Below the pieces are notes generated by a model, which did not search any database, had not been told where the DNA came from, and saw only the letters and a program-made list of their open reading frames with translations. Shown piece after piece: positions 1-10,625 of a stretch of DNA of 64,000 nucleotides. The stretch covers positions 12,095,001-12,159,000 of the forward strand of contig NC_065895.1 in assembly GCF_905147045.1 (NCBI RefSeq), written 5' to 3'. A program made the translations under genes and the position numbers. The stretch comes from Nymphalis io (lineage: Eukaryota; Arthropoda; Insecta; Lepidoptera; Nymphalidae). The number at the start of each line of letters is the position of its first letter. Positions within the stretch are counted from its first letter, which is position 1.

Positions 1-330
1 ATAAATAATACTTTTTAAGTTTGAGCGTTTATGATTATGTTGTGTATGAAGAAATAATGTAATTGATTAATTAAACTTGAAGAAAATATTGTTCCATATT
101 TAAAATCAAGATTATAACATTGGTTAATAAATAAATCAATAATAAACAAAGAATTATCACGTAATTATAAACATTTCAATATTATTCATGGGGTATAAAG
201 TTTTATTATAATTTTTCAAGATTAAATTAACACAAAGCAAAAGTACTTACAAACAAAGTAAATGATGTATAAGCGGTGAAAGTTATTAAAAATTAAACTT
301 AAGGAGGACAATCCAATTACGAGAAGGTCG
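1..330. other. AT-rich non-coding stretch
   Basis: Low-complexity A/T-rich sequence with stops in all frames. I see no repeat boundary, promoter or exon here. Confidence 0.5.
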
Positions 331-488
331 AAGGGTTGATTTTAATGAGGTGTCGGCGTTACCTTATAATGTTTTGGGCAAATGTTTGCCGAAATCTGCT
401 GACTACAGTTCTGATTAGGCGCCCGTGTTTGAACTGCATTGTTACGAATCCTTCGGAAAATCATGACTTGGGTAAAAACATTTGTTAG
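331..488 (+). other. GC-balanced block with 47-residue open frame, unassigned
   Basis: The base composition changes abruptly to near 45% GC. An ATG at 345 opens a 47-codon frame ending at TAG 486-488 (MRCRRYLIMFWANV..., then ...NPSENHDLGKNIC). A possible internal exon also fits: acceptor CTGACTACAG near 408, then donor TTGG|GTAAAA near 472. The product is not recognised. Small open GC blocks of this kind occur several times in the window and may be worn transposon pieces rather than exons. From 489 to 983 I see only AT-rich sequence and a unique stretch with no frame worth reporting. Confidence 0.25.
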
Positions 489-983
489 AAACAATATTCA
501 ATTTGAAACGTTTTTTTTTTGGGTTTCGAGAATTCGTTTTTTGAATTCGTTATATTTGTTAAGGTATACAACAAAAAGTTTTTATAAAATGTCTTGTAAA
601 ATTTTATAGTACCAGTATTCATGTTACAGTATATAATAACGCGTTCATATAATTCATCAAAGTATATATGTATATGAATAAGCTTTAAATCGTAATATTG
701 AAATATTCAATACGGGTAAATGTATTCAAGTATTCAGTGGCGTCGGTTGCGCTACACACTGTTGACATAACGTATAGATGGTTCATTGTGACTTGAGCAA
801 ACATTGAGGATTATCGATAGGCAAGGTTAGTTAGGAAGCATTACCATACCCCGTCTTATTTACACAGATGCGGCTTAATTAATATGTATATAATAATTTT
901 AGATCCTGTAAAATATAAAGGAACGTACTCATAAATAAGTATATAAGAAAAGTAATAGTATGTGGTAAAAATTGTGGTATGTT

Positions 984-1319
984 AAAATATTTTTAAGCCG
1001 AGATGGCCCTGTGGTAAGAACGCGTGAATCTTAACCGATGATCGTGGGTTCAAACCCGGGCAAGCACCACTGAATTTTCATGTGCTTAATTTGTGATTAT
1101 AATTCATCTCGTGCTTTACGGTGAAGGAAAACATCGTGAGGAAACCTGCATGTGTCTAATTTCACTGAAGTTCTGCCACATGTGAATTCTACCAACCCGC
1201 ATTGGAGCAGCGTGGTGGAATAAGCTCCAAACCTTCTCCTCAAAAAGAGGAGAGGAGGCCTTTAGCCCAGCAGTGGGACATTCACAGGCTGTTACGGACG
1301 GACGGAAAATATTTTTTAA
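984..1319 (+). repeat. metulj-type tRNA-derived SINE, full length, with target-site duplication
   Basis: The element runs 997-1305. The head is tRNA-like: an A box (TGGCCCTGTGG, slightly off consensus) and a B box GGTTCAAACCC, the two internal RNA polymerase III promoter blocks. A conserved body follows (CATCGTGAGGAAACCTGCATG, the CAACCCGCATTGGAGCAGCG segment) and then the 3' segment GCCCAGCAGTGGGACATTCA. It ends in a short (ACGG)n tail instead of poly-A. The flanks 984-996 (AAAATATTTTTAA) and 1306-1319 differ by one T, so they are the target-site duplication. This family is known as a butterfly SINE, and copies are non-coding. The short frame through its 3' half is not a gene. Confidence 0.9.
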
Positions 1320-1339
1320 TTATAGTTATTTATTTAAAT

Positions 1340-1490
1340 ATATGTCTTATGGATATAAAGAACTTTCTTTTTTATGTAATAAAAGGGCAAACGAGCAGGA
1401 GGCTGACCTGATGGAAATTGACTACCACCGCTCATGGACACCTGTAACGCCTGCAAAACCCGGCTTGCAGGTGCGTTGCCGAAAACTTGT
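1340..1490 (-). mobile_element. Jockey-type LINE 3' end fragment
   Basis: Read on the minus strand this gives a GGTGTCCATGAGCGGTGGTAGT-like segment, then TTTCCATCAGGTCAGCCTCC, TGCTCGTTTGCCC and an A-rich end. That is the 3' untranslated tail of a common lepidopteran non-LTR element. The core CAT-CAGGTSRGCC also appears in the LINE at 61 kb and in every SINE B copy. It is heavily 5' truncated, with no coding part left. Confidence 0.6.
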
Positions 1491-1558
1491 CTCTTTTATA
1501 TTGTTTTAAAAATCACTTGATATCATTATATTAATTAATGTATTCTTTCATCATCATT

Positions 1559-1642
1559 ACCGAAACCGACCGAAACCGAAACAGCCTATGAATGTCCCAC
1601 TGCTGGGCTAAAGGCCTCCTCTCCTCATTTTGAGGAGAAGGT
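1559..1642 (-). repeat. metulj SINE, 3' fragment
   Basis: Minus-strand 3' segment (CAGCCTATGAATGTCCCACT..., CCTCCTCTCC, TTTTGAGGAGAAGG) preceded by a (CCGAAA)n tail. The 5' two thirds, including the tRNA head, are missing. From 1,643 to 2,050 the sequence is unique and AT-rich with no feature seen. Confidence 0.75.
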
Positions 1643-2050
1643 TATCATCATTACCATTGTTAAATAATTTAAACGGAGTCGATTAAAATCTGAAATTATT
1701 ACAAAATTTAAATTTCAAATTTCGAATATGATAAAAAAAAAAAACAAAAAAAAAATACAACGAATTTTTAAGCAAACGCTACGTTTTATGTACACAGTCC
1801 ATATTAATCAGCATTTCAAGTAAATGAGCGCTATAAAGCCGGGTCCCAAATGAAACCGTATATCTTCCAACATGTAATTCAATTATACGCAGGAATCACA
1901 TCGTCGCTATATAACAGGTGCATTTTATACTACCGCCTATGGAGTCCTTGTACCATAGTTTCGGTATGGCGTAAGGCATGAAATATAGCGATGAGGAAAA
2001 ATTATCTATGAATGGAATGCGAATGAAAAATGGTAAATGCTATTCTAGAT

Positions 2051-2645
2051 TTTCTTTTTTATGTTATAGGTAGGCGGACGGGCAAATGGGCCACCTGATG
2101 TTAAGCAGTCACCATCGCCCATAGCCGAGATGGCCTAGTGATTAGAACGCGTGAATCTTAACCGATGATCGTGGGTTCAAACCCGGGTAAGCACCACTGA
2201 ATTTTCATGTACTTAATTTGTGATTGTAATTCATCTTGTGCTTGACGGTGAAGGAAAACATCGTGAGGAAACCTGCATGTGTCTAATTTCATTGAAATTA
2301 TGTCACATTTGTATTCTACCAACCCGCATTGGAGCAGCGTGGTGGAATAAGCTCTAAACCTTCTCCTCAAAAAGGAAGAGGAGGCCTTAGCCCAGCCGTG
2401 GGACATTAACAGGCTGTTACTGTTTTATCGCCCATAGACAATGGCGATGTAAGAAATATTAACCACTCATTACATCGCCAATGCGCCATCAACTTTGGAA
2501 ACGAAGTTGATATGTCCCGTTTTCCTGTAGTTACACTAGTAAGCACTCTTTCTTCAAATCGGAATGCAAGAATACTAAGTACCGTTGTTTAGCGATAGAA
2601 TATTTTATGCATGGGTTGTACCTACCCAAACGGCTTTGTGTCCCT
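2051..2645 (-). repeat. SINE B copy interrupted by a metulj SINE
   Basis: SINE B is a roughly 290-base poly-A element present 16 times in this window. Its 5' end reads ACTGGTGGTAGGGCTTTGTG, it carries GGTAGGTACCACCCACTCAT, and its 3' end reads CACTTACCATCAGGTGGCCC, then TCGTCCGCC and poly-A. This copy lies on the minus strand: its A-tail is the T run near 2,051-2,060 and its worn 5' end is near 2,645. The metulj copy at 2,124-2,426 splits it. SINE B has no clear tRNA head, and I do not know its formal family name. Confidence 0.8.
2114..2436 (+). repeat. metulj SINE nested in SINE B, perfect 10-base duplication
   Basis: The complete metulj (2,124-2,426) starts GCCGAGATGGCCTAGTG and carries the B box GGTTCAAACCC. 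The 10 bases ATCGCCCATA occur at 2,114-2,123 and again at 2,427-2,436, and removing the element restores a continuous SINE B. So it inserted after SINE B, by target-primed insertion. Confidence 0.93.
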
Positions 2646-2852
2646 AATAAATTCTTTATACTTTTTAAAGTCTAAAATATATATGTATGTTATATTTAAA
2701 CACATTATTAAGGGTTTACTTAAATGGTTTTTCTTTGTTTTTTAAATATCCGATAGCACAATGATCCTGTAAGTACTATGTTTTGACCTTATTAAGTACA
2801 AAATCAAATATATAACAATTTTATAACTTCCTTTGTAATATTCTAAATGCGC
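2646..2852. other. AT-rich spacer
   Basis: Unique A/T-rich sequence between repeats. No exon or motif stands out. Confidence 0.4.
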
Positions 2853-2935
2853 CAATGAGTTTATTTGTTTGTTACCCTTTCACGTCTTAACAACTCAACC
2901 GATGATCATGAAATTTCGAAAACACACGGAAATTA
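2853..2935 (-). mobile_element. dispersed repeat fragment (TGAGTTT...CACGTCTTAA family)
   Basis: Contains TGAGTTTATTTGTTTGTTAC followed by TTTCACGTCTTAACAACTCA and ACCGATGATCATGAAATTT. The reverse complement of the first part recurs at 4,490 and 6,768 (GTTGAGTA.TTAAGAC.T.A.AG..TAACACA). The motif of a promoter-distal 'reset gene to zero, ACCGATTTTGATGAAATT' tail is common in lepidopteran RTE-like or Helitron-like repeats. I cannot decide the class from a fragment this short. Confidence 0.45.
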
Positions 2936-3179
2936 GTTGTAAAATGAACAAAAGACATAAAAACGATAGAAAGAAATTGTCCATTCCTTTCTTAGTTAGT
3001 CAAGAATTCCAATATTATTTAAATATACGTCGAAATTCTGAATTCGTGAAATCTTATACGTCTATTCTGCATTGAATATCTTATTGTAACTACAATGCCT
3101 TATATATACTTATACAAATACATGGTTCATATACTTTAATTATTATAAATTATAATTAAATAAATATTTAAATAACATC

Positions 3180-3310
3180 AAAATGGTCGCTTTTTCCCAT
3201 GACTCGTGGCAAACACACAAGTGCTCTATAAATCCTTGGCCCCTCCAGACTTCACCGCGCCCATTAACGCGGGCCAAGTTAGATTTTATGCGCCGCGTCC
3301 AAGAATAGAG
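3180..3310. other. GC-rich island, open on both strands
   Basis: A sharp GC-rich block (CCTTGGCCCCTCCAGACTTC, CACCGCGCCCATTAACGCGG) sits in AT-rich surroundings. On the plus strand a 71-codon frame runs 3,206-3,421. On the minus strand a frame reading ...KSNLARVNGRGEVWRGQG... runs across the whole island. Being open on both strands argues more for a transposon remnant than for an exon. The product is not recognised. Confidence 0.3.
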
Positions 3311-3464
3311 AAAACAAACATGGAATTTGGTGAAGTATTAGGACTTCTTAAATGTTATTTTAAATCGACTTTAGATTGTGATAAATATTGCATCGTGACT
3401 ACGGAACGAGTTCTAATCTAAGCCAATATTTTAGTGCTATTTCTGTGTTGTAGTTAGGTTCATA

Positions 3465-3595
3465 TTTGAGTTTGTAACTCATCTTATGCTGGGCATTGAA
3501 GGGAAACATTGTGAGGAAATCTGCATGTGTCGGCGAAAATCTTAGCCCAGTCAGGAGACCTTGGCCCAGCCGTGGGACATTTACAGGCTGTTATC
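3465..3595 (+). repeat. degenerate metulj SINE, 3' half
   Basis: AACTCATCTTATGCTGGGC, AACATTGTGAGGAAATCTGC and CCGTGGGACATTTACAGGCT align in order with the metulj body and 3' end. The middle is deleted and the divergence is high, so this is an old copy. Confidence 0.7.
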
Positions 3596-4489
3596 TGTTA
3601 GTTTTACCTATTCATCAAACTACTATATCGCTAAAGGTTGTGGGTATTATAAGTCTAAGGAACATAACATGGATCCTACAGTTGGGAAAGCCTTGACTAT
3701 GTAAGTAGTGATTTATTTCTTCTACTGTGAATGATCACAGACAGGCCTATAGGCCAATCAGGCGGCAAGTATCCCCACATGCTAACTAATAATGAGTTAA
3801 AAAAAACATAATAATAGAAAACGAGAAATTCTATTTTATATAATTTATATAAGTTTTTAATATATTGTATTAAAAGTTATGGTTCGTGATTAGTTACTTA
3901 ATTATTATTATTTTAGATTAACTCATTCATAAAGTTAATTAATGGAATTTATACCCAAATATATTTAACCTTGGCTATACGAAGGCTATATTTAGTTTGA
4001 AAGAAAGATTGAAAGGTCGATAAGTCAAGGTTCAGTTATAGATTTACTATAAATTTAAACACCGATTTCTCTTTCTTGTGTTCAGTAATTTGACTTTTGA
4101 AAGACAACAAAGGAAAATTTGTACCTAACTAAACATTCATAGCGATTGTATACTGTAAGCTCAATTAACGAGTTCAAGTATCGGCTCTCACGCTATAATT
4201 TGGAAAATTAATGCTGATGACATAAGAAACTTATTTGATGTCACGTTAGCTGAGTACCTACATATGTGGCGACCATTATTATATTTAACTTTATGTCATG
4301 TTGTTCTCATGTAAGTGATGTTCGTCTTTATTGAGAATAAAGATTCTTTGAATATATACTAAGTATACAAAACAACACCTTTTATTAGGTATATACGAAT
4401 AAAATGAACGAATACATTTTTAATTGTACGGCTTTAAGCGAATTATTTATTTCAGCACTAGTTTCCGCCCTCTTCTTCGCCTGCGCATG
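3596..4489. other. unique AT-rich stretch
   Basis: No repeat family from elsewhere in the window is recognisable here, and no convincing open frame or promoter motif is visible. Confidence 0.4.
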
Positions 4490-4582
4490 CAAAATTCTAG
4501 ACGATCGGTTGAGTACTTAAGACGTGAGAGCATAACACATAAATAAACAAACAAACTCACTATTGCAATATATAGTACGCAT
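4490..4582 (+). mobile_element. dispersed repeat fragment, second copy
   Basis: GATCGGTTGAGTACTTAAGA, CGTGAGAGCATAACACATAA and the (AAAC)n end form the opposite orientation of the family seen at 2,853. Only the terminal part is present. Confidence 0.45.
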
Positions 4583-4704
4583 TGATACAATTATTAATGT
4601 CATAAAATATTTATCATAAGGTTAAAACCAAATTTGAATCAAATTGAAAACTTAACGTGACCAAAAGTCATATTTAAAATAGGACAGTCCCGCGTTCAAT
4701 TTAC

Positions 4705-4836
4705 CAACTATCCTGTAAATACTTTAAATATGACCCGCTATGAAAAATCAGGCTATCCGTGATAATTTTGGCTTTTTCTTCTTTGAAACCTGATATCTGT
4801 AGGCAAATTTGCTCTTCCGGAAATACCGAAAGTCCT
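4705..4836 (-). CDS. candidate internal exon, BRCT-like (first half of domain)
   Basis: A 132-base minus-strand block has both splice sites. The acceptor is TATATACTTTAG after a long T-rich tract, and the donor reads GTTG|GTAAAT. It enters with one base and leaves with two, so the length is a multiple of three. The 43 full codons are all open, reading GLSVFPEEQICLQISGFKEE, then KAKIITDSLIFHSGSYLKYL, then QDS. The order hydrophobic strand (ICLQISGF), charged helix (KEEKAKIITDSLIF), HSGSY turn and strand matches the start of a BRCT domain, where the usual motif is ..SGF..EE...I....GG.Y. BRCT domains bind phosphoproteins in DNA-repair and cytokinesis factors such as TopBP1 and Ect2. The second glycine of the GG pair is S here. 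The rest of the domain, with its Trp, would lie in a downstream exon that I did not find. The match is by eye; a chance open frame remains possible. Confidence 0.4.
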
Positions 4837-4839
4837 CTA

Positions 4840-6371
4840 AAGTATATAAAATAATCGAATCGAAAATAAATAATAACTTTCATAAAAATTTATTTTATAT
4901 GTAAAACTATACCATTTACGAGCGCTCCGCTTTGACGATATGAAAAAAAAAACGGTCGGTTAGATATACAGTAAAACGGTGCTGCTAGTGAAAAAAAAAA
5001 CGTTACTATCATTTTAAACATGGATATCACGCTTAAAGAGTTGTTTCATACATTAAATACTATGGCAACGGCGGAAATAAAAAAATATGAATATGATAAC
5101 AAAAAAGCTAAGTGAGAGTCGAAATCGTGTACTGCGGGTTCCGTTTTAGCTTCCGGTGTAGTTTTTTTATATAATATATGGTTATAATTATTTCTTGTTG
5201 TAAAAGTCATTACACGTATTCTCGGACATTTGTAATTGAATTGCTATTAAACTTCAAAAAATACAAGCTCATGTCTATGGTCGGTGGTGACCTCTTACCA
5301 TCAGATCGCCCATTTGCCGTTCCGGCTATCTATTTCATATAAAATATTTATAATTTGTTACTGTAAATTAGTTAAACTTTAAACTCAGTCAAAAGATGTA
5401 AAAATGTTTAAATATCGTAACACATATCCAAGGTTTCAGTACGGGATTGAAATGAGATGCACCACGTTATAACTTGTCCCGTTGTTGTACCAGCGAGAAC
5501 ACCTGATCACAGATTTATTACTGGGGGATAAAAGATTGGAGAGGTTGACACCTGCCACCGTAGTGTTTTAATTTGCTATAAATAAGCAAGTTCAGACGTG
5601 TTCCTTATTGTTAGATAAATCGATTGGCTTAGAGAGACTAGCAACGGAAATTGTCTTTTAATTTTACAATAGAATACTCCAATCAATGTAACAATACGTT
5701 ACTTCATAAGAATGTCTAAAAGTGCAATGGCTATGATATAAAGCAGTATTAGTTCAATGACAGCTAGTTTATGGTCACATTAATTTTCATGAGTGAGAAA
5801 AATCATTGTTTAACAAAGCACCCGCTAATTTTAATTAAAATATTTTAATTGTAAATAAAACTTCTATATTTAATTTTGTTCTAAATTGGATATAGCAGAG
5901 GTGTTAATAAAAGAAAGAAAATTTTAATGATTTTATTCGCTATTTATTAAGTTAAGCTTAATATTGTGACTATTGTGATAAGTGTTAAAGTATCTATAAT
6001 CAATAATGACGACACTCCACTTGGCAGAGCAAGTTCGAGTATTTACATTAATTGTCTGAACACGACAAGGTTTATATTTACGTTATCCACGCTTGGGTCG
6101 CGTAGTACCATCCTTTGTGTTGGGATATTTCAGCACATTTAAGCCATTCGCGGGTTCAACTAGGTATAGATCACATGTTTGTATTTTTTACGAATACGTT
6201 ATTTGGCAAACATAGCCTATTATAATCACAAGAGTAGTAAAGTCAAATAAACAACTTCGACATCGTATTGATGCGATATCACTGATATCTTGAATAATCT
6301 ATGATATTCATCATGAGTTGGCATTTTTAAATGTTGGCGAGTTGCTTTCAGAACTATAATGTCCTTTAGAT
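4840..6371. other. unique AT-rich stretch with one SINE B scrap
   Basis: Apart from the SINE B piece at 5,268-5,340 this is unassigned. At 5,440-5,560 there is a slightly GC-richer block with a 24-codon frame (MHHVITCPVVVPARTP...), too short to call. No promoter or exon is convincing. Confidence 0.4.
5268..5340 (+). repeat. SINE B 3' fragment
   Basis: ATGTCTATGGTCGGTGGTGA, CCTCTTACCATCAGATCGCC and CATTTGCCGTTCC match the last 70 bases of SINE B. The rest is missing. Confidence 0.7.
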
Positions 6372-6682
6372 CGATTTCAGCCACGGCGGCGAATCTCATG
6401 AGAGATGAGAAAACTACGCAGTTGTACTCTCTTTTCTCTAACACTCATAATCCAATGGGACGGCAATCCGACACGGCTGGGAAGAGTTCAGGCGCAGGAT
6501 CAATGGCTTTACGTGTTTTCCGAGGTACAGAATTGTACACACTTCCAACTTCCAGACTTCAGGCTGTTATTGAGAATTTTTGAGAGAAAAACCCAATAAC
6601 TTTTTATGAGCCCGACCTGGGATTTGAACCCAGGACCTTCGGGTCTGCAGCCTTATTTAGCCACTTGACCAACGAGGCAGTC
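6372..6682 (-). repeat. SINE C, near complete
   Basis: SINE C is a tRNA-derived element of about 330 bases. On the minus strand the head reads GCCTCGTTGGTCAAGTGGCT and carries the B box GGTTCAAATCC. The body has CAGAAAATTCTC-like, AGTCTGGAAGTTGGAAGTGT and CGTAAAGCCATTGATCCTGC segments. The 3' part reads CGGATTGCCGTCCCATTGGA and then TCTCATGAGATTCGCCGCC. This copy lacks poly-A, and short frames across it are artefacts. The head looks like a complete tRNA with an acceptor-like closing stem, but it continues directly into the SINE body. Confidence 0.85.
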
Positions 6683-6767
6683 AGCGATGAACTAAATATA
6701 TTAATCAAAAACTGTTTGTAGTGCATATTACACCAAAGCTATTAGCAAATCGTATGAAATATGTAAA

Positions 6768-6850
6768 TCTAAGTTGAGTAGTTAAGACATAAAAGTCTAA
6801 CACACAAACAAATAAACTCAGTTTTCTAATATTATAAACGAAGTTTCGCA
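6768..6850 (+). mobile_element. dispersed repeat fragment, third copy
   Basis: AAGTTGAGTAGTTAAGACAT, AAAAGTCTAACACACAAACA and AATAAACTCA match the 4,490 copy in the same orientation. No coding sequence remains. Confidence 0.45.
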
Positions 6851-6886
6851 TTTATAGTATGAGAAAAGATATTATGTTTAAATTAA

Positions 6887-7170
6887 ATGTATAAATTCAT
6901 ACCGGCCATCCTTAACACAATAACAAAACCGTCGAACGACCGCGGTGCTATATTTCAAGATGGAGGCGTCAATAAACGAACAAAAGTTGGTCACAACAAT
7001 GCGCTATATAGAACGCCATCTTTAACCGAAGCCGTCAGTACACATCGATGTATAGTGTTCGGTCTATTGTTCCAGAAACGCGTAGTCGAGTAAAAAGCGT
7101 TATGTATATGTCACGCAGGTTTTGGGAGGCAGCGTTTTTCAGGTATCGCCGTATAAATGGTTCGTGTGAT
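6887..7170. other. GC-balanced block with paired AAGATGG / CCATCTT motifs
   Basis: This block is near 43% GC. CAAGATGGAGGC (about 6,956) and its inverse CGCCATCTTTAA (about 7,013) face each other 45 bases apart. GCCAT is the core bound by Pho/YY1-class zinc-finger proteins. A 68-codon frame (6,887-7,093) spans the block but its residues are undistinguished. It could be a 5' region or an old repeat; I do not recognise it. Confidence 0.3.
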
Positions 7171-7546
7171 CATTTAGAATTTATTTTTTTATTAAATATG
7201 TTATAATGCAAATACTTTAATAGTTAGACAATTCTAAAATTTAGATTGTGATGCTGCCGGAGAATAAAAACATTTAGCCGCGTTAAAATAATGTACATTC
7301 AAATTATAAAATAGATAAATGCACGGACAATACATCTGTGGAAACACAATAAATTATACGAAGAAAACAAGTCAATAATTCAATTATTATATATCTAATG
7401 AAAACATTTATATAATTTATTTTAAAGTTTTAGAAATTAGAGTTCGTGAAATTAATCATTTTTAACTTAAATGTACCTCTTATATACAATAAACTTTCTA
7501 TTGACGAATTTTGGTCATGTCCTCAACTTATGTTTTTTTTTATTTG

Positions 7547-7876
7547 TATCAAAAAATACCGAGATGGCCTAGTGGTTAGAACGTGTGAATCTTAACCGAT
7601 GATCGTGGGTTCGAACCCGGGCAAGCGCCACTGAATTTTCATGTGCTTAATTTGTGTTTATAATTCATCTCGTGCTTGACGGTGAAGGAAAACATCGTGA
7701 GGAAACTTGCATGTGTCTAATTTCATTGAAATTATGCCACATGTGTATTCTAACAAACCGCATTGGAGCACCGTGGTGGAATAGGCTGCAAACCTTCTCC
7801 TCAAAAGGGAGAGGAGGCCTTAGCCCAGCAGTAGGACATTAACAGTCTGTTACTTTACTTTTTTTTATCAAAAATA
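7547..7876 (+). repeat. metulj SINE, full length, with target-site duplication
   Basis: The element (7,559-7,865) starts CCGAGATGGCCTAGTGGTTA and has the B box GGTTCGAACCC, a perfect tRNA-type match. The flanks TATCAAAAAATA (7,547-7,558) and TATCAAAAATA (7,866-7,876) differ by one A. It is one of the better preserved copies. Confidence 0.92.
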
Positions 7877-7889
7877 AAGATTGTATGGA

Positions 7890-8210
7890 AAACCTGATGG
7901 ACTTTAACATCGCTGATGATTCACATACCTTCGAGCCATTGAGGCTTTGAGTTGGATCCCCAGTATACGACTATTACACAATCCGTACAATTCGGTTACC
8001 TATTGTTAAGTATTATGACTCGTTGCCGCTTATAACTTGAAACCCAAGATTACCTTTATACGGAATCGACGCCACGTGGTCGCAAATTCATGCCACCACA
8101 AACCGATTAAGTTAAGGCCTACAAAAGGCTCTAAACCCTTGAATGCTAATGGGACGCCATAGACCCGCAGTGAATAAGACGTACAAACCGATTTCAAAAG
8201 ATACATTTAG
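7890..8210. other. GC-balanced block, probably an old dispersed repeat
   Basis: Composition rises to about 45% GC with segments such as GCCACCACAAACCGATTAAG, CTACAAAAGGCTCTAAACCC and GGGACGCCATAGACCCGCAG. No long open frame is present. The paired GCCT..AGGC wording and lack of coding signal suggest a worn transposon piece, but no other copy occurs in this window to prove it. Confidence 0.3.
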
Positions 8211-8477
8211 TGTAAGGTTTCGCGTTTCAGAATGTATATCTGTAGTATATAACATAACCGCTGGAATATTATTTTGTTTATATAAATAATATTTTATAAT
8301 TTATAATATAATAATATATATTTATTTGTTTCAAAATAAAAAATAAATCATTTGAAATTAAAATTACCTTTTCATTTTAGAAATTAGATAAAAAAAAAAT
8401 GCTAAAACAATTTAAATATTGAGATAACGCGAGATGATAGATCACGTGAATCTTAAGAAGAATTATAGGTACAAAGT
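8211..8477. other. AT-rich spacer
   Basis: Nothing recognisable between the block above and the next SINE. Confidence 0.4.
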
Positions 8478-8773
8478 AATAGCCTGTGAATATCCCACTT
8501 CTGGGCAAAGACCTCCTCTCCCTTTTTGAAGAGAAGGATTGGAGCTTATTCCAACACGCTGCTTCAATGCGGAGTGGTGGAATACAAATGTGGCAGAATT
8601 TCAGTGAAATTAGACACATGCAGGTTTCCTTACGATGTATTCCTTCACCGTATATCGTGAGATGAATTATAATCACAAATAAAGCAAATGAAAATTCAGT
8701 GGTGCTTGCCCGGGTTTGATCCCATGATTATTGGTTAGGATTCACGCGTTCTTTCCACTGGACCATCTCGGCT
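8478..8773 (-). repeat. metulj SINE, full length, diverged
   Basis: The minus-strand copy is complete from the 3' segment (CCTGTGAATATCCCACTTCT on the plus strand) to the head (GGACCATCTCGGC). The B box has decayed to GGATCAAACCC. The 99-codon frame crossing it is an artefact of the SINE. Confidence 0.88.
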
Positions 8774-8786
8774 ATATACATATATA

Positions 8787-8890
8787 CTAGGGCAGTTACT
8801 CGAGCAAACTCCATTGAATGTTCATGTGTTTGTAATTCATTGAACTAGTGGGATGAGTCCAGCATCGGAAGATTTACAGGCAGTTGCTAT
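8787..8890 (+). repeat. degenerate metulj internal fragment
   Basis: GCAAACTCCATTGAATGTTC, ATGTGTTTGTAATTCATTGA and a damaged 3' end (GATTTACAGGCAGTTGCTA) keep the metulj order. It is old and deleted internally. Confidence 0.5.
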
Positions 8891-9551
8891 ACTTTTACTA
8901 TTATTTTGGAGATTGTTACATATATTAACATATCTTGTAAATTACATTAATATTGATGCAATAAAATAAACAGCGAGCTAAAATCAAGAACAGTAAATGC
9001 TTTTTGTCTCTAAACATTTCTCACAATTCTGACGTTGCATTCTAGTTCAACCGAAAAATACTCGAAACGCCTAAAATTTTACTTCACAATGCATATTTCA
9101 ACTGTTTCAATTAGCAAGCTTTTCGTAAATATTGAAACTGGACGTGTTCATTTTGTATCGATAAGCAGTGGAGTGTGTTGTTTATTTTGCAACTAATACG
9201 CCGTTACCGTTTGCAAGTGTTTGATGAACATACGCACGTTCTATTGGTATGGTAATTTCGGTTTTTATGCAAACTCAATGTTTACTTTAAGGCTTTTGAG
9301 GGAAAATGTAAAACGTTAGAAGTCCCTTTGACAATGGTCGATTGGAAATCTGTCTACGTGCGTCATAAGGCATGTAACGTTTTATCGTTTATAAAGGTAG
9401 CAGGCTATAAACTATACATTTATTATAAATAATTTTGTTGTATATATTATGATTATTGTATTTAGATTTTAATTAAAATTTTATGTTAAATTTGACATTG
9501 ATTATTATGTTATCAATAATAATATTATCAATTTATAACGTGTATAAATTC
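8891..9551. other. unique AT-rich stretch
   Basis: No repeat, exon or promoter seen. Confidence 0.4.
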
Positions 9552-9778
9552 GTGTGCCCGAGGTTTCGCCCGCGATGAATTAATTTTGACTATAAGAGTA
9601 TATATACATGCATATATACTAAAATCTTGTTATAACTAAAATAAAATACATCCTTTTTTACTTCTGGATAAAGTAGCTTTCTAATGATGAGATTATTATT
9701 AAAATCGGTTCAGTAGTTTTACTGTTTATCGACAACAAACAAATCTTTACTCTTTATAATATAAGCACAAGTCAATTC
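9552..9778 (+). mobile_element. non-LTR retroelement tail, RTE-like
   Basis: CCCGAGGTTTCGCCCGCGAT, AATCGGTTCAGTAGTTTTAC and CTTTACTCTTTATAATATAA follow the order of a very common lepidopteran LINE 3' tail, usually assigned to RTE. It is non-coding and diverged. The clade is from memory of the pattern. Confidence 0.5.
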
Positions 9779-10620
9779 ATGTCCTTTAACTATTATCTAA
9801 CTTACAAATTATTATATGAAAGTTTTATCAATCAATTTAAAAAATATTTTATACGTAAAACTGGGAAAAAAGTAACTTTCTTGGTTGGCTTTTGAAAATT
9901 TACGCTTGTAACATAACGGTTCGAATATTAGAGGGACTACACCTTTTAATATTTGAATAGCGGATTCCCTTCGCAAATAATTACACAAATTAGGGGAGTT
10001 TTACGCACACGTTAATAAATGATGAATAGAAATTTTCACCTGATGCATAGCATCGAATCTCATGCAAATCTAGCTTTTATTTTAGAGCGTTAACGTTTAT
10101 TATTGCTTGCGTTTATTCCACGAACTCACTGACTTATTCTATAGTATACGACTTATAAGATAGAAGTTGGGATTAGCCGTCAAATATTCATAAAGGATAA
10201 TAATGTTTGCCAATGCCTTGATGGGACGTATTCGTAAAGTAATTTCAAATTACTGGCTGATATTTTGTTTGCGTTTAATATTATATTAAATATTTGATCG
10301 GATTTAAATAGTAATTACAAATTTGTCGGCCGCATTACTTGTGTAACATGAATTTAATTTTATTCTTTGGAATATAATGAATCGATAGTCAGCGTAGTGT
10401 AAAATTTGGTAAAAAGGTAAACAAAATCGTTTTCAGTACAAGCTTTTGTTTAGTCTAGATTTCGGAACTAGATCATAGATTGTTCAAGATCTCGGCCAAT
10501 GATATCGCGTCAAGTCAATGTTGTTGTTATTTGTCTTTACTCTTATTGTGATTTGTGATGCGCAAGATTGTACCAAATTTTTTGCATAGAAGGTAAAATG
10601 TTTTGACAATTTAAGTATTC
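9779..10620. other. unique AT-rich stretch
   Basis: I see nothing that can be named; scattered short frames only. Confidence 0.4.
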
Positions 10621-10625
10621 ATATT

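Noticed and set aside
6605..6682. tRNA gene on the minus strand
   Set aside because: It is the head of a SINE C copy; no T-run terminator follows the tRNA-like part.
8377..8676. 99-codon minus-strand frame
   Set aside because: It is the metulj SINE body translated; the same phrases appear at other metulj copies.
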